A stretch of 5,985 nucleotides of DNA from Trueperaceae bacterium (GTDB taxonomy: Bacteria > Deinococcota > Deinococci > Deinococcales > Trueperaceae), in the NCBI GenBank assembly GCA_007128755.1, contig SKWV01000501.1:1-5985 (forward strand), given 5' to 3'. Below, piece by piece: positions 1 through 5,649 of the stretch; position 1 is the first letter of the stretch, and the number at the start of each line of letters is the position of its first letter. The notes below the pieces were generated by a model. That model did no database searches, had not been told where the DNA came from, and saw only the letters and a program-made list of their open reading frames with translations. The position numbers and the translations under genes are program-made.

Positions 1-153
1 CCGGACCTCCCTCACGACCGCGCCGCGCTCGAGGTGGCGGTGCGGCGCGCGAACGCCTTCGCGGCGCTCACCACGACGCGCCCCGGCGCGATCCCGGGGA
101 TGCCGACGCTCGAGCGGCTCGAGGAGTTCCTCGCGGAGCGCGCCTCCGAGTAG
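1..153 (+). CDS. PfkB-family carbohydrate kinase, C-terminal fragment
   Basis: This is the last 50 codons of a gene that begins before the window; frame 1 is open from base 1 to a TAG at 151-153. The fragment contains ARRANAFAALTTTRPGA-like sequence (seen as VRRANAFAALTTTRPGA) followed by IPGMPTLERLEEFL. This matches the conserved C-terminal tail of ribokinase/fructokinase/KDG kinase (PfkB) proteins, where an Ala-rich helix precedes 'TRPGA..SxPTxxEVexFL'. Such enzymes phosphorylate sugars or sugar acids with ATP in the cytoplasm. The catalytic GAGD motif and the substrate-binding region lie outside the window, so the substrate cannot be named. The downstream hairpin at 206-221 could end its transcript. 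The family call is fairly secure from the tail; the sub-family is unknown. Confidence 0.72.
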   Translation, partial: PDLPHDRAALEVAVRRANAFAALTTTRPGAIPGMPTLERLEEFLAERASE

Positions 154-205
154 CGCCCGCGCACGCGTTGGGTCGATCCCGCGGACGGGCGGGCCCAAAG
201 AAAAC

Positions 206-221
206 GCGCCCCGATGGGCGC
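206..221. terminator. Terminator-like hairpin, possibly bidirectional
   Basis: A perfect 6-bp stem (GCGCCC at 206-211, GGGCGC at 216-221) closes a 4-nt loop (CGAT). Read on the minus strand it is followed by GTTTTCTTT (205-197), a good U-tract and therefore a classic intrinsic terminator. Read on the plus strand it is followed by a looser T-rich run (TCTCGTCGTTCGTTT). It could therefore end the upstream kinase transcript on the + strand and also stop transcription from the minus-strand promoter at 247-275. Confidence 0.6.
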
Positions 222-246
222 TCTCGTCGTTCGTTTGATAGGGCAT

Positions 247-275
247 AGTATACCGCCGTATGCGCTATTCGTCAA
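247..275 (-). promoter_or_regulatory. Near-consensus sigma70-type promoter pointing toward the kinase gene
   Basis: On the minus strand, TTGACG (275-270) and TATACT (252-247) are separated by exactly 17 bp. Each hexamer matches consensus at five of six positions, which is striking in DNA of this base composition. The start of transcription would be near 239-240. No gene on the minus strand lies downstream, only the hairpin with a U-tract at 221-197 and then the antisense strand of the kinase. The spacer and -10 overlap small inverted repeats (GCATA 243-247 with TATGC 259-263; ATAC 250-253 with GTAT 258-261), which could be an operator. Activity is inferred from sequence only. Confidence 0.55.
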
Positions 276-450
276 GGCGTTGCAGGGCGAGGCTGCGAAA
301 CGGCGTCGAAAGCGACGGATCGGGCGCCGTAAGGCGCCGCCGGCGACCGCGACAGCCTGACGCCGCGACGCGCCACCGCGCCCGCCGGCGGTGCCCAGGC
401 CGTGCGGCTGGCCCACGCACCGCGCTCCGAGGGCGTGGTAGGACGGTCGG

Positions 451-1452
451 ATGACCACGAGCCCTTCGCCGCTCCCGCCGCTCGAGGCGCTCGAGGGCGC
501 GCGAGCGCGCATCGCGCCCCACGTGCTCCGCACGCCGCTCGTGCGCCTGCCGATCGATGGAGCACACGCCGTCCACGCCAAGGCCGAGAACCTGCAACGC
601 ACGGGCTCCTTCAAGCTCCGTGGCGCCAGCAACTTCTTGGCCCGCATGGAGGACGCCGACCGCGCGCGCGGCGTCGTGACGCATTCCAGCGGCAACCACG
701 CGCAAGGGGTCGCCTGCGCCGCGCACGTCTTCGGCGTGCGGGCCAGCATCGTCATCCCCGAGGGCGCCGCACAGGTGAAGGTCGACCGCACCCGCGCCTG
801 GGGCGCCGAGGTGGTGCGCTGCGCCAACACCAGCGCGGCGCGCGAGGGCACCGCGCAGCGCATCGCCGACGAACGCGGCGCCACGCTCGTGCCGCCCTTC
901 GACCACCCGTGGATCATCGAGGGTCAGGCGAGCGTCGGTCTGGAACTGTTCGACGACCTCCCCGACGTCGCCAACGTGCTCGTGTGCGTCGGCGGCGGCG
1001 GCCTGATCGCCGGGATCACGGCGGCGCTGCGCGGGCGCGGCTCTCGCGCCCGCATCATCGGCGTCGAACCGACCCTGGCCGCGGATGCGGGCGCCTCGTT
1101 CGATGCGGGCGAGATCGTGACGTGGCCGGCCGAGGACGTCACCCGCACCGTCGCCGACGGCGTGCGCACCCAGGCGCTCGGCGCGCACACCTTCGCCGTC
1201 ATCCGCTCCGGCGTCGACGCCTTCGTGAACGTCGACGACGACGCCATCTTGGACGCCGCCGCTTGGATGCTGCGGGAGGCCCACCTCGTGGTCGAGCCCA
1301 CAGGCGCGCTCGCGCTGGCGGCCTACCGCATGCTCGCCGGCGGCGACGGTCCCGTCACTCTCCGGGCCGGGCCGACGGTCGTCATCGTCTCCGGCGGCAA
1401 CCTCGACCCCAGCGTGTTGCACGCCCTCGTCGATCGCGACCTGCCGAGCTGA
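451..1452 (+). CDS. Threonine/serine dehydratase (PLP-dependent, catabolic IlvA/serine-racemase type)
   Basis: This is a 333-residue fold-type II pyridoxal-phosphate enzyme expected to deaminate L-threonine to 2-oxobutanoate and L-serine to pyruvate in the cytoplasm. Visible landmarks are the PLP-lysine motif TGSFKLRGA (K55), the substrate/cofactor loop SSGNHAQG (79-86), the phosphate-binding glycine loop CVGGGGL (179-185), VEPTGA (281-286) and the C-terminal SGGN (314-317) that contacts the pyridine ring. The length equals one catalytic domain. The ACT-like regulatory domain of biosynthetic IlvA is absent, which favours a catabolic dehydratase or serine-racemase-like enzyme. AGGA at 440-443 lies 7 nt before the ATG and supports this start. 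Family certain; exact substrate preference not decidable from sequence. Confidence 0.9.
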   Translation: MTTSPSPLPPLEALEGARARIAPHVLRTPLVRLPIDGAHAVHAKAENLQRTGSFKLRGASNFLARMEDADRARGVVTHSSGNHAQGVACAAHVFGVRASIVIPEGAAQVKVDRTRAWGAEVVRCANTSAAREGTAQRIADERGATLVPPFDHPWIIEGQASVGLELFDDLPDVANVLVCVGGGGLIAGITAALRGRGSRARIIGVEPTLAADAGASFDAGEIVTWPAEDVTRTVADGVRTQALGAHTFAVIRSGVDAFVNVDDDAILDAAAWMLREAHLVVEPTGALALAAYRMLAGGDGPVTLRAGPTVVIVSGGNLDPSVLHALVDRDLPS

Positions 1453-1463
1453 GTCACGTTCGA

Positions 1464-1498
1464 ACCCGCCGATGCGTGTCCTACACGCTCCGGCGGGT
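1464..1498. repeat. Long imperfect hairpin between dehydratase and small membrane protein gene
   Basis: ACCCGCCG (1464-1471) pairs with CGGCGGGT (1491-1498), and inside it GCGTGT (1474-1479) pairs with ACACGC (1483-1488) around a CCT triloop, leaving one 2x2 internal mismatch. There is no T-run on either side, so it is not a standard intrinsic terminator. Its right arm includes the GGCGGG that could serve as ribosome binding site for the next gene at 1502. Confidence 0.5.
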
Positions 1499-1501
1499 AC
1501 G

Positions 1502-1777
1502 ATGGGGACGATGACGCCGCTCGCCAGCGTGATGCTGCTGGCCTTCCTCTTCCTGATCGCACTCGCACTGGTGATCTGGGCGCTGCTGCTGCCGCGCCAG
1601 AAGCCTGCGCCCAAGCCCGAGCGCGAGCGCGAGGCCGTGGCTCCGCCACCGCGGGAGAGTCTGATCAGCAACGACGACGTGCGCGGCGCGAAATCGGCGG
1701 GACCCAAGCGGCCCGCCGCTCCCGACGATGCCTTCGAGCGCTTCCTCCGCGCCGGGCGCGAGAACGATCGGGACTGA
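1502..1777 (+). CDS. Small single-span membrane protein, unknown function
   Basis: This is a protein of about 91 residues. Residues ~5-30 form one strongly hydrophobic helix (within TPLASVMLLAFLFLIALALV, continuing IWALLL), followed by a basic stop-transfer stretch (RQKPAPKPERERE) and a Pro/Ala/charged cytoplasmic tail ending in DDAFERFLRAGREN. I recognise no family. The ATG at 1502 is preceded by GGCGGG with a 4-nt gap. An ATG three codons later (1511) is equally in frame, and one at 1472 lies inside the 1464-1498 hairpin and is less likely. The gene sits between the dehydratase and the DUF418 gene on the same strand, and could be co-transcribed with either. Coding is supported by the sharp TM-plus-tail organisation and GC-rich third positions. 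Confidence 0.6.
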   Translation: MGTMTPLASVMLLAFLFLIALALVIWALLLPRQKPAPKPEREREAVAPPPRESLISNDDVRGAKSAGPKRPAAPDDAFERFLRAGRENDRD

Positions 1778-1863
1778 CCGGCCGACGCCGGCCGATCCAC
1801 GATGACGGCGCGCCGATGGCCCCTGCACCTCGCGCCGCAGCCCTCGGCGTCTAGACTCCATCG

Positions 1864-3117
1864 ATGGCGCACCACGCCGACCACGCCGACGTGACACGCG
1901 AACCGGGCCCGCTCGACAGCGCCGTCGGGCCGCGTCCCGGAGCGGAGCGCATCGTCGTCATCGACGCCGTGCGGGGCGTGGCGCTGCTCGGCATCGTCGT
2001 CGTGAACGCGCTCCTCTTCTTCTGGCCGGTCCACGCCGTCGCGCTCGGGCTGCCCGAGCCCGCCACCGCGCTCGACGCCGCCGCCGCCTGGTTCGTCGCC
2101 TTCGCCTTCGAGGGCAAGTACTTCACGCTCTTCTCGCTCCTGTTCGGGATCGGAATCACCATGCAGCTCGGCCGGGGCCATCCGCCGCGCCGCATCCGGC
2201 GACGGCTCCTGGTGCTCGCCGCGATCGGCGCACTGCACGTGAGCCTGCTGTGGTGGGGCGACATCCTGCTGCACTACGCCATTCTCGGCGGCGTCTTGCT
2301 GCTGACGCGCGAGTGGGCACCGCGGCGCCTGGTGCGCACCGCCGTCATCGTGCTCGCCATCCCCATCGTGCTGCAGCTCGCGTTCGCGGGGCTGGCCGGG
2401 ATCGCCGCCCTGAGCCCGGAGGGGAGCGCGGCCATCGACGCCGCCATGGCGGAGTCCACCGCGGCGTTCCTCGCGGAGCACGACGAGGCGCTCGCCACCT
2501 ACCGCTCGCGCGACGTCGCCGCGCAGGTGGCCCAGCGCTGGAGCGACTGGGCCTTCGCGACCTTCGGGACGCTGCTGAACGGGATGCTGCTGATCGTGGT
2601 CGCCATGTTCCTGCTCGGCGCGGCGGCGCAGAAGGGCGGCTGGACGGGACCCGACGCCGTCGATCGCTGGCGCTGGGCGTTCTGGCGGGCGCTGCCGGTC
2701 GCGCTCGTCGCGAACGCCGTCTTCGCGAGCGTGCGCGGCCCCGAGGCGTTCGCCGGCGGCTGGCAGGGCGTGGTGATCGCCCTCGCCTTCGTGATCGGCG
2801 CGCCGAGCGGCGCGCTGGCGATCGCGAGCGGCGTCGCGTTGGCGCTCCACGGCGGCGGGCCGGTCACCGTCGCCCTCGCCGCGGTCGGGCGACTCGCGCT
2901 CAGCACCTACCTCACGCAGTCGCTCGTGTTCACGACCCTGGCCTACGGCTACGGCCTCACCTGGTACGGGGCGGTGTCGCACGCGCAGGCCCTGGGTCTG
3001 GCGGTGCTCGTGTTCGCCCTGCAGGTGCCCCTGGCGCTGGCCTACACGCGCCGCTTCGCGTTCGGGCCGATCGAGTGGGCGTGGCGCGCGCTCACCTACG
3101 GGAGGCGCCCGACCTGA
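1864..3117 (+). CDS. DUF418 domain-containing membrane protein (YeiB-like)
   Basis: This is a 417-residue polytopic inner-membrane protein matching the usual family length of about 380-420. The N-terminal signature ERIVVIDAVRGVALLGI (28-44) begins the first membrane helix, followed by FSLLFGIG (90-97) and several further helices (about 115-148, 160-182, 235-255, 275-290, 300-328). The C-terminal DUF418 domain (about 240-412) carries GRLALSTYLTQSL (342-354) and FGPIEWAWRALTYG (400-413), both diagnostic. The family is thought to be transporter- or acyltransferase-like; its substrate is unknown. Residues 1-27 are hydrophilic and may be over-called, since no clear Shine-Dalgarno precedes the ATG and the conserved part begins near residue 28. 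The preceding 86-bp gap has only a short GC-rich inverted repeat (1778-1791). It converges on brxC with about 50 bp between stop codons. Confidence 0.88.
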   Translation: MAHHADHADVTREPGPLDSAVGPRPGAERIVVIDAVRGVALLGIVVVNALLFFWPVHAVALGLPEPATALDAAAAWFVAFAFEGKYFTLFSLLFGIGITMQLGRGHPPRRIRRRLLVLAAIGALHVSLLWWGDILLHYAILGGVLLLTREWAPRRLVRTAVIVLAIPIVLQLAFAGLAGIAALSPEGSAAIDAAMAESTAAFLAEHDEALATYRSRDVAAQVAQRWSDWAFATFGTLLNGMLLIVVAMFLLGAAAQKGGWTGPDAVDRWRWAFWRALPVALVANAVFASVRGPEAFAGGWQGVVIALAFVIGAPSGALAIASGVALALHGGGPVTVALAAVGRLALSTYLTQSLVFTTLAYGYGLTWYGAVSHAQALGLAVLVFALQVPLALAYTRRFAFGPIEWAWRALTYGRRPT

Positions 3118-3166
3118 AGGCCGGGCGCGCGTGCGGTGCGATGTGGCGTGTGACGTGCCGGACGGA

Positions 3167-3829
3167 TTACGCCGTCTGCGGCGCCTGCCCGGCGAGCGAC
3201 TGGAGGGTGGCGTAGGCCCGCTCGGCGCGCTCGCGCAACGCGGCGTCCTCGGAGCGGCCCGCCATCATGGCGTGCATCTGCATGTGGCGATCGACGTCGC
3301 CGAAGATGGAGCCGAGCACCTCGACCTCGTCGCGGGAGCGGAGCGAGGCGTCGTCGCGGAACATGTGCGTGTAGACGTACTCGAAGCGACGCTCGTCGAT
3401 CACCCCGGAGAGGAACTGGTCGAGCACCTGCAGGTACGGCGCCAGATCGCTGCGGTCGCCCGTGCCCTGGGGCGCGGCAGCCTCGCCGGCGGGCAGCTTC
3501 GCGAACCCGATCTGGAGGGCGTCGGGCGTGATGTCCCAGTTGTCGAGGTCGAAGACCGCCTCGCCGTCCTTGAAGAGGATCAACTGCGGCGAGTGGTGCA
3601 CGATGTTCGTGCGCTCCGCGACGAGGTTGCTCGCCGCGCGCTGCTCCACGACGCGGATGATGCCGATCATCACGTCCTCGCGCGCCTCGAGTTGCTCCTG
3701 CACGAAGCCGAAGCCCTGCATGGTCTTGTGGCAGGTGCCGGCCTTGAAGATGGCGCTGGTGGGGTGATCCGCGAGGAATTGCTCGACGGCTTCGGGAGTA
3801 GCGAGTGACACGACGCGATCGCGCAGCAT
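3167..3829 (-). CDS. brxC: Monothiol bacilliredoxin BrxC/YtxJ family protein with C-terminal helical domain
   Basis: This is a 220-residue protein. Residues 1-112 are a thioredoxin-fold domain of the YtxJ/BrxC (DUF2847) family: IFKAGTCHKTMQGF (27-40) carries a single active-site cysteine (C33), and HHSPQLILFKDGE (78-90) has the family's conserved Ser-Pro (cis-Pro at P81). Family members remove bacillithiol from mixed disulfides on cytoplasmic proteins. After an Ala/Gly/Pro linker (about 113-127), residues 128-215 form a helical domain. Its FLSGVIDERRFEYVYTHMF and EVLGSIFGDVDRHM stretches resemble the Colicin_immun family. Typical YtxJ proteins are about 110 residues, so this is a fusion. The start at 3829 is set by a perfect AGGAGG (3839-3834) with a 4-nt gap; a longer upstream frame runs antisense through the tRNA and is not credible. 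Confidence 0.85.
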   Translation of the reverse strand: MLRDRVVSLATPEAVEQFLADHPTSAIFKAGTCHKTMQGFGFVQEQLEAREDVMIGIIRVVEQRAASNLVAERTNIVHHSPQLILFKDGEAVFDLDNWDITPDALQIGFAKLPAGEAAAPQGTGDRSDLAPYLQVLDQFLSGVIDERRFEYVYTHMFRDDASLRSRDEVEVLGSIFGDVDRHMQMHAMMAGRSEDAALRERAERAYATLQSLAGQAPQTA

Positions 3830-3874
3830 GGGGCCTCCTGGGGAACTCACGGACCTGAGACGATCCTGAGTGCC

Positions 3875-3880
3875 ATTGTA
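3875..3880 (-). promoter_or_regulatory. Candidate -10 element for brxC
   Basis: TACAAT on the minus strand (3880-3875) matches five of six consensus -10 bases and lies about 46 nt upstream of the brxC start, giving a leader of about 40 nt. No good -35 is present at the proper distance (ACGACG is the best at 17 bp), so this is a weak prediction. Confidence 0.4.
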
Positions 3881-3919
3881 GGATTTACGCGGCCGCGCGT
3901 CGTCGCCCCGCGGACAGCG

Positions 3920-3946
3920 TTGCTCGGCGAGGGCGCGTGATAAACT
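3920..3946 (+). promoter_or_regulatory. Candidate promoter for tRNA-Ser
   Basis: TTGCTC (3920-3925) and TAAACT (3941-3946) are separated by 15 bp, and the -10 has an upstream TG (3938-3939) in extended -10 position. Transcription would begin near 3953, about 40 nt before the tRNA. The short spacer makes this tentative. Confidence 0.4.
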
Positions 3947-3992
3947 CGCCAGCGCATCGGAACGCGGCGTTCGGCGCGGCCCGGCGCCACCT

Positions 3993-4086
<94 letters not shown>

Positions 4087-4094
4087 GACGCAAG

Positions 4095-4128
4095 GAGAAG
4101 CCCCCGCGCCCAACGGCGGGGGCTTCTC
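4095..4128. terminator. Perfect 13-bp hairpin downstream of tRNA-Ser
   Basis: GAGAAGCCCCCGC (4095-4107) and GCGGGGGCTTCTC (4116-4128) form an uninterrupted 13-bp stem with an 8-nt loop, starting 11 nt after the tRNA CCA end. No proper T-run follows on either strand, so termination may depend on stem strength. It sits between the ends of the tRNA transcript and of the convergent secB transcript and could serve both. Confidence 0.6.
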
Positions 4129-4188
4129 GTAGATCTCAAGGTCTGCGGTTTTAAGCCAACCTGTAGCCAAGGACCCGAGATCGTCACG

Positions 4189-4758
4189 TCACGTGCTGCG
4201 CTTGCGCTTCTTCCGTGTAGCCGGCTCGGCTTTATCAGGCTCAGCCGTCTCGTCTCTCGTAGCGCCCTCCGAGGCTGGCGGAACCTCTACCTCTTCGCTA
4301 GCGAAAAAGGAGCGGAAGTCGACAATCGGCAACAAGATCGGCTCGATGCCTGCACGTGCGGAGGCGCTGCCTAAAGCCTCGCGCAAGTACGGGTAGAGAG
4401 CGGCGGGCGCTACTCCCCGTGCAATCTCTCCCAACCTCGACTCAAGTTCATCCGGCGCAAGATCCTTCCAGCTACCCGCCAGCATGTACCTTGCACGAAA
4501 GGCTACTTCCATCGTCGCGTCAGGGTGCCCATCCACCGTCGCTGACAACTCGACTCCCAGTCCGTTCATCGACACGCGCGCAAGCTGAAGACCAAAGTGC
4601 ACTTCAATCTTCGTCATGTCAGCGGGCTCCGCAAGAGCCGGGCTTTCCTTTGGCTTCTTTTCGAACTGCAGTCGCCAAAGATGTGGCGTCGTCATGCGCA
4701 GCTCAACTTCGGCTTGACGTTCCTCGAGCGACCTAGCCTTAGTTGAAGGCTTCGGCAT
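4189..4758 (-). CDS. SecB-like chaperone of a toxin-antitoxin-chaperone (TAC) module
   Basis: This is a 189-residue protein of the SecB fold. The diagnostic part is residues 120-149, where ALYPYLREALGSASARAGIE and PILLPIVDF match the SecB consensus 'LxPYxREx(I/L)xxxxxRaGfPPxxLPPinF'. Beta-strand-rich sequence precedes it (IEVHFGLQLARVSM, 51-64; VELSATVDG, 69-77; MEVAFRARYML, 83-93). Housekeeping SecB ends in a zinc-binding Cys/His tail for SecA; here the C-terminus is acidic then basic (TRKKRKRST) with no cysteines. That suggests a dedicated antitoxin chaperone, comparable in role to Rv1957 of M. tuberculosis. It is the last gene of the operon and overlaps hicB by 20 nt. The ATG at 4758 has only a weak upstream GAG, consistent with translational coupling; M22 (4695) is an alternative start. 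Confidence 0.8.
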   Translation of the reverse strand: MPKPSTKARSLEERQAEVELRMTTPHLWRLQFEKKPKESPALAEPADMTKIEVHFGLQLARVSMNGLGVELSATVDGHPDATMEVAFRARYMLAGSWKDLAPDELESRLGEIARGVAPAALYPYLREALGSASARAGIEPILLPIVDFRSFFASEEVEVPPASEGATRDETAEPDKAEPATRKKRKRST

Positions 4759-5242
4759 TGGGACTCAAGCTCGACTCATCGCCATCGACGTATGCGAGAG
4801 AGCCACGAACCGATCGTAGCTCCGTAGAAAACACCTTCTCAATATGCTTCGATTGACGAGTCGATGACATCATGTTGAGCCCGTCGGCCTTGACCATCTC
4901 GCGCTTTGGTGCCGACCGCGAAACGGCGGTCGCCAAAGTACTCACGATGAAGCCATTCAAGCTCTCGCCGCACCCTGAGGCTCTTCGCGCCAGACTCCGA
5001 TGAAGATCCGGTTCCATCCGAACGAGCACACGGCCGCTGTAAGGCCGCTCAGGCTCTTCGCCAGACTCCTTGCACCAATCAATGTAATCCTCGATTGCAT
5101 CTGCAAACGCTTCTCGCAGCTCCGCCAAGGAGCTTCCCTCGAACGCAATCTTGTCGTTGAGATCCAAGACCCGCCCGAAAAACGTATCGCGTTCCTCGTC
5201 AACACGTATTTGTGCCTGATATTCCTTGTACTTCAGTTTCAT
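4739..5242 (-). CDS. hicB: HicB-family antitoxin with long C-terminal extension
   Basis: This is a 167-residue protein. Residues 1-60 form the HicB partial RNase H-like fold (FFGRVLDLNDKIAFEGSSLA, then ELREAFADAIEDYIDWCKES), continuing into GEEPERPYSG. Residues 71-107 are a ribbon-helix-helix DNA-binding domain (RVLVRMEPDLHRSLARRAS, then ESLNGFIVSTLATAV). It should neutralise HicA by direct binding and repress its own operon. Ordinary HicBs of this type end near residue 110. Here about 60 extra residues follow, with Met, Phe and Tyr scattered among polar stretches; this is the expected position of a chaperone-addiction (ChAD) segment recognised by the SecB-like protein. Its ATG overlaps the hicA stop by 4 nt (ATGA), with GGGGA about 7 nt upstream. 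The stop is TAA. Confidence 0.88.
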   Translation of the reverse strand: MKLKYKEYQAQIRVDEERDTFFGRVLDLNDKIAFEGSSLAELREAFADAIEDYIDWCKESGEEPERPYSGRVLVRMEPDLHRSLARRASGCGESLNGFIVSTLATAVSRSAPKREMVKADGLNMMSSTRQSKHIEKVFSTELRSVRGSLAYVDGDESSLSPNAEAFN

Positions 5243-5532
5243 CGGTTGATCCCCAGCTCTCTTAGCTCTTCTTCGAAAGACTCTTCAAGAATCTCTCGCA
5301 AGGCTTCAACGGCCCCCTTCGAAAGCTCCTTCGAGTGCGGAGCATGCAGATTCGCGCGCTGACCTCCGAAGGTGATTCGGCGACCAGAACCCCTCTTTGC
5401 ATTGGCTACAGTTCCTCCAGAAGCTTCGATCATCCCGATGACCTCGGTCCACGTAATGTCTGATCTTGTTGGCTTTTCGCATACCCGCCGGACTGTCTTG
5501 ACATTACGAGAGTTCCAACTTTTCTTGGGCAT
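5239..5532 (-). CDS. hicA: HicA-family toxin (mRNA interferase)
   Basis: This is a 97-residue protein. The core from about 27 to 84 (TWTEVIGMIEASGGTVANAK, then RGSGRRITFGG, then NLHAPHSKELSKGAVEALRE) matches the small dsRBD-like HicA toxins that cleave mRNA and block translation. Many HicAs place the catalytic His in GSH; here that spot reads GSG (48-50), and histidines occur in HAPH (63-66), as in the HicA subgroup with 'GSRVxF...FHRPHPxKE'. The first 26 basic residues are an extension beyond the usual start. AGGAG directly abuts the ATG (zero spacing), so initiation may be weak; a TAA four codons upstream in frame rules out a longer protein. It is the first gene of the operon with hicB and the secB-like gene. 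Confidence 0.85.
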   Translation of the reverse strand: MPKKSWNSRNVKTVRRVCEKPTRSDITWTEVIGMIEASGGTVANAKRGSGRRITFGGQRANLHAPHSKELSKGAVEALREILEESFEEELRELGINR

Positions 5533-5583
5533 CTCCTCATCTTAAGGTCACCCACTCTGCTCCAACCGGCTTCGACCGAGTGC

Positions 5584-5618
5584 AAGCTGACCTAAGCTGC
5601 TCAAGGCTGCCTAGGCTG
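5584..5618 (+). repeat. Four helically phased ARGCTG repeats upstream of hicA (candidate operator)
   Basis: AAGCTG at 5584, AAGCTG at 5594, AGGCTG at 5604 and AGGCTG at 5613 are spaced 10, 10 and 9 bp, close to one helical turn, and the last unit overlaps a GCCTAGGC palindrome (5609-5616). They lie 50-90 bp upstream of the hicA start, just downstream of the predicted transcription start. Arrays of short sites on one DNA face are typical of ribbon-helix-helix repressors, so HicB binding here is a reasonable inference. Confidence 0.5.
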
Positions 5619-5628
5619 CAAGTGAGTA

Positions 5629-5637
5629 ATGATAGCA
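5629..5637 (-). promoter_or_regulatory. Extended -10 promoter of the hicA-hicB-secB operon
   Basis: On the minus strand TGCTATCAT (5637-5629) contains TATCAT (five of six -10 matches) with TG one base upstream, the extended -10 form that can work without a good -35; AGGGCG at the 17-bp position is not a -35. Transcription would start near 5622, leaving a leader of about 90 nt before hicA. An inverted repeat, GATAG (5631-5635) and CTATC (5648-5652), overlaps the element. Confidence 0.5.
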
Positions 5638-5649
5638 CAAACTGATACT

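Larger units (their letters stand above)
154..450. other. Intergenic region between kinase and dehydratase
   Basis: There is no supportable gene in these roughly 300 bases. The region holds the minus-strand promoter and hairpin described separately, plus a 6-bp GC-rich inverted repeat (CACCGC 374-379, GCGGTG 388-393). No convincing + strand -35/-10 pair for the dehydratase was found. The best partial match is TTGATA at 235-240 with TATGCG at 259-264, which has a poor -10. Confidence 0.5.

Noticed and set aside
1472..1777. A longer small membrane protein starting at 1472
   Set aside because: That ATG lies within the 1464-1498 hairpin, has no ribosome binding site, and adds ten residues ahead of the natural TM-proximal start.
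265..2982. A 905-codon minus-strand open frame opposite the dehydratase, small membrane protein and DUF418 genes
   Set aside because: Its product is Arg/Glu/Gly/Ala-rich with no domain, it is antisense to well-recognised genes, and such long mirror frames arise from GC-rich third positions.
3131..3808. A + strand 225-codon open frame opposite brxC
   Set aside because: It is antisense to a gene with clear BrxC motifs and a perfect Shine-Dalgarno, and its product is low-complexity without a family match.
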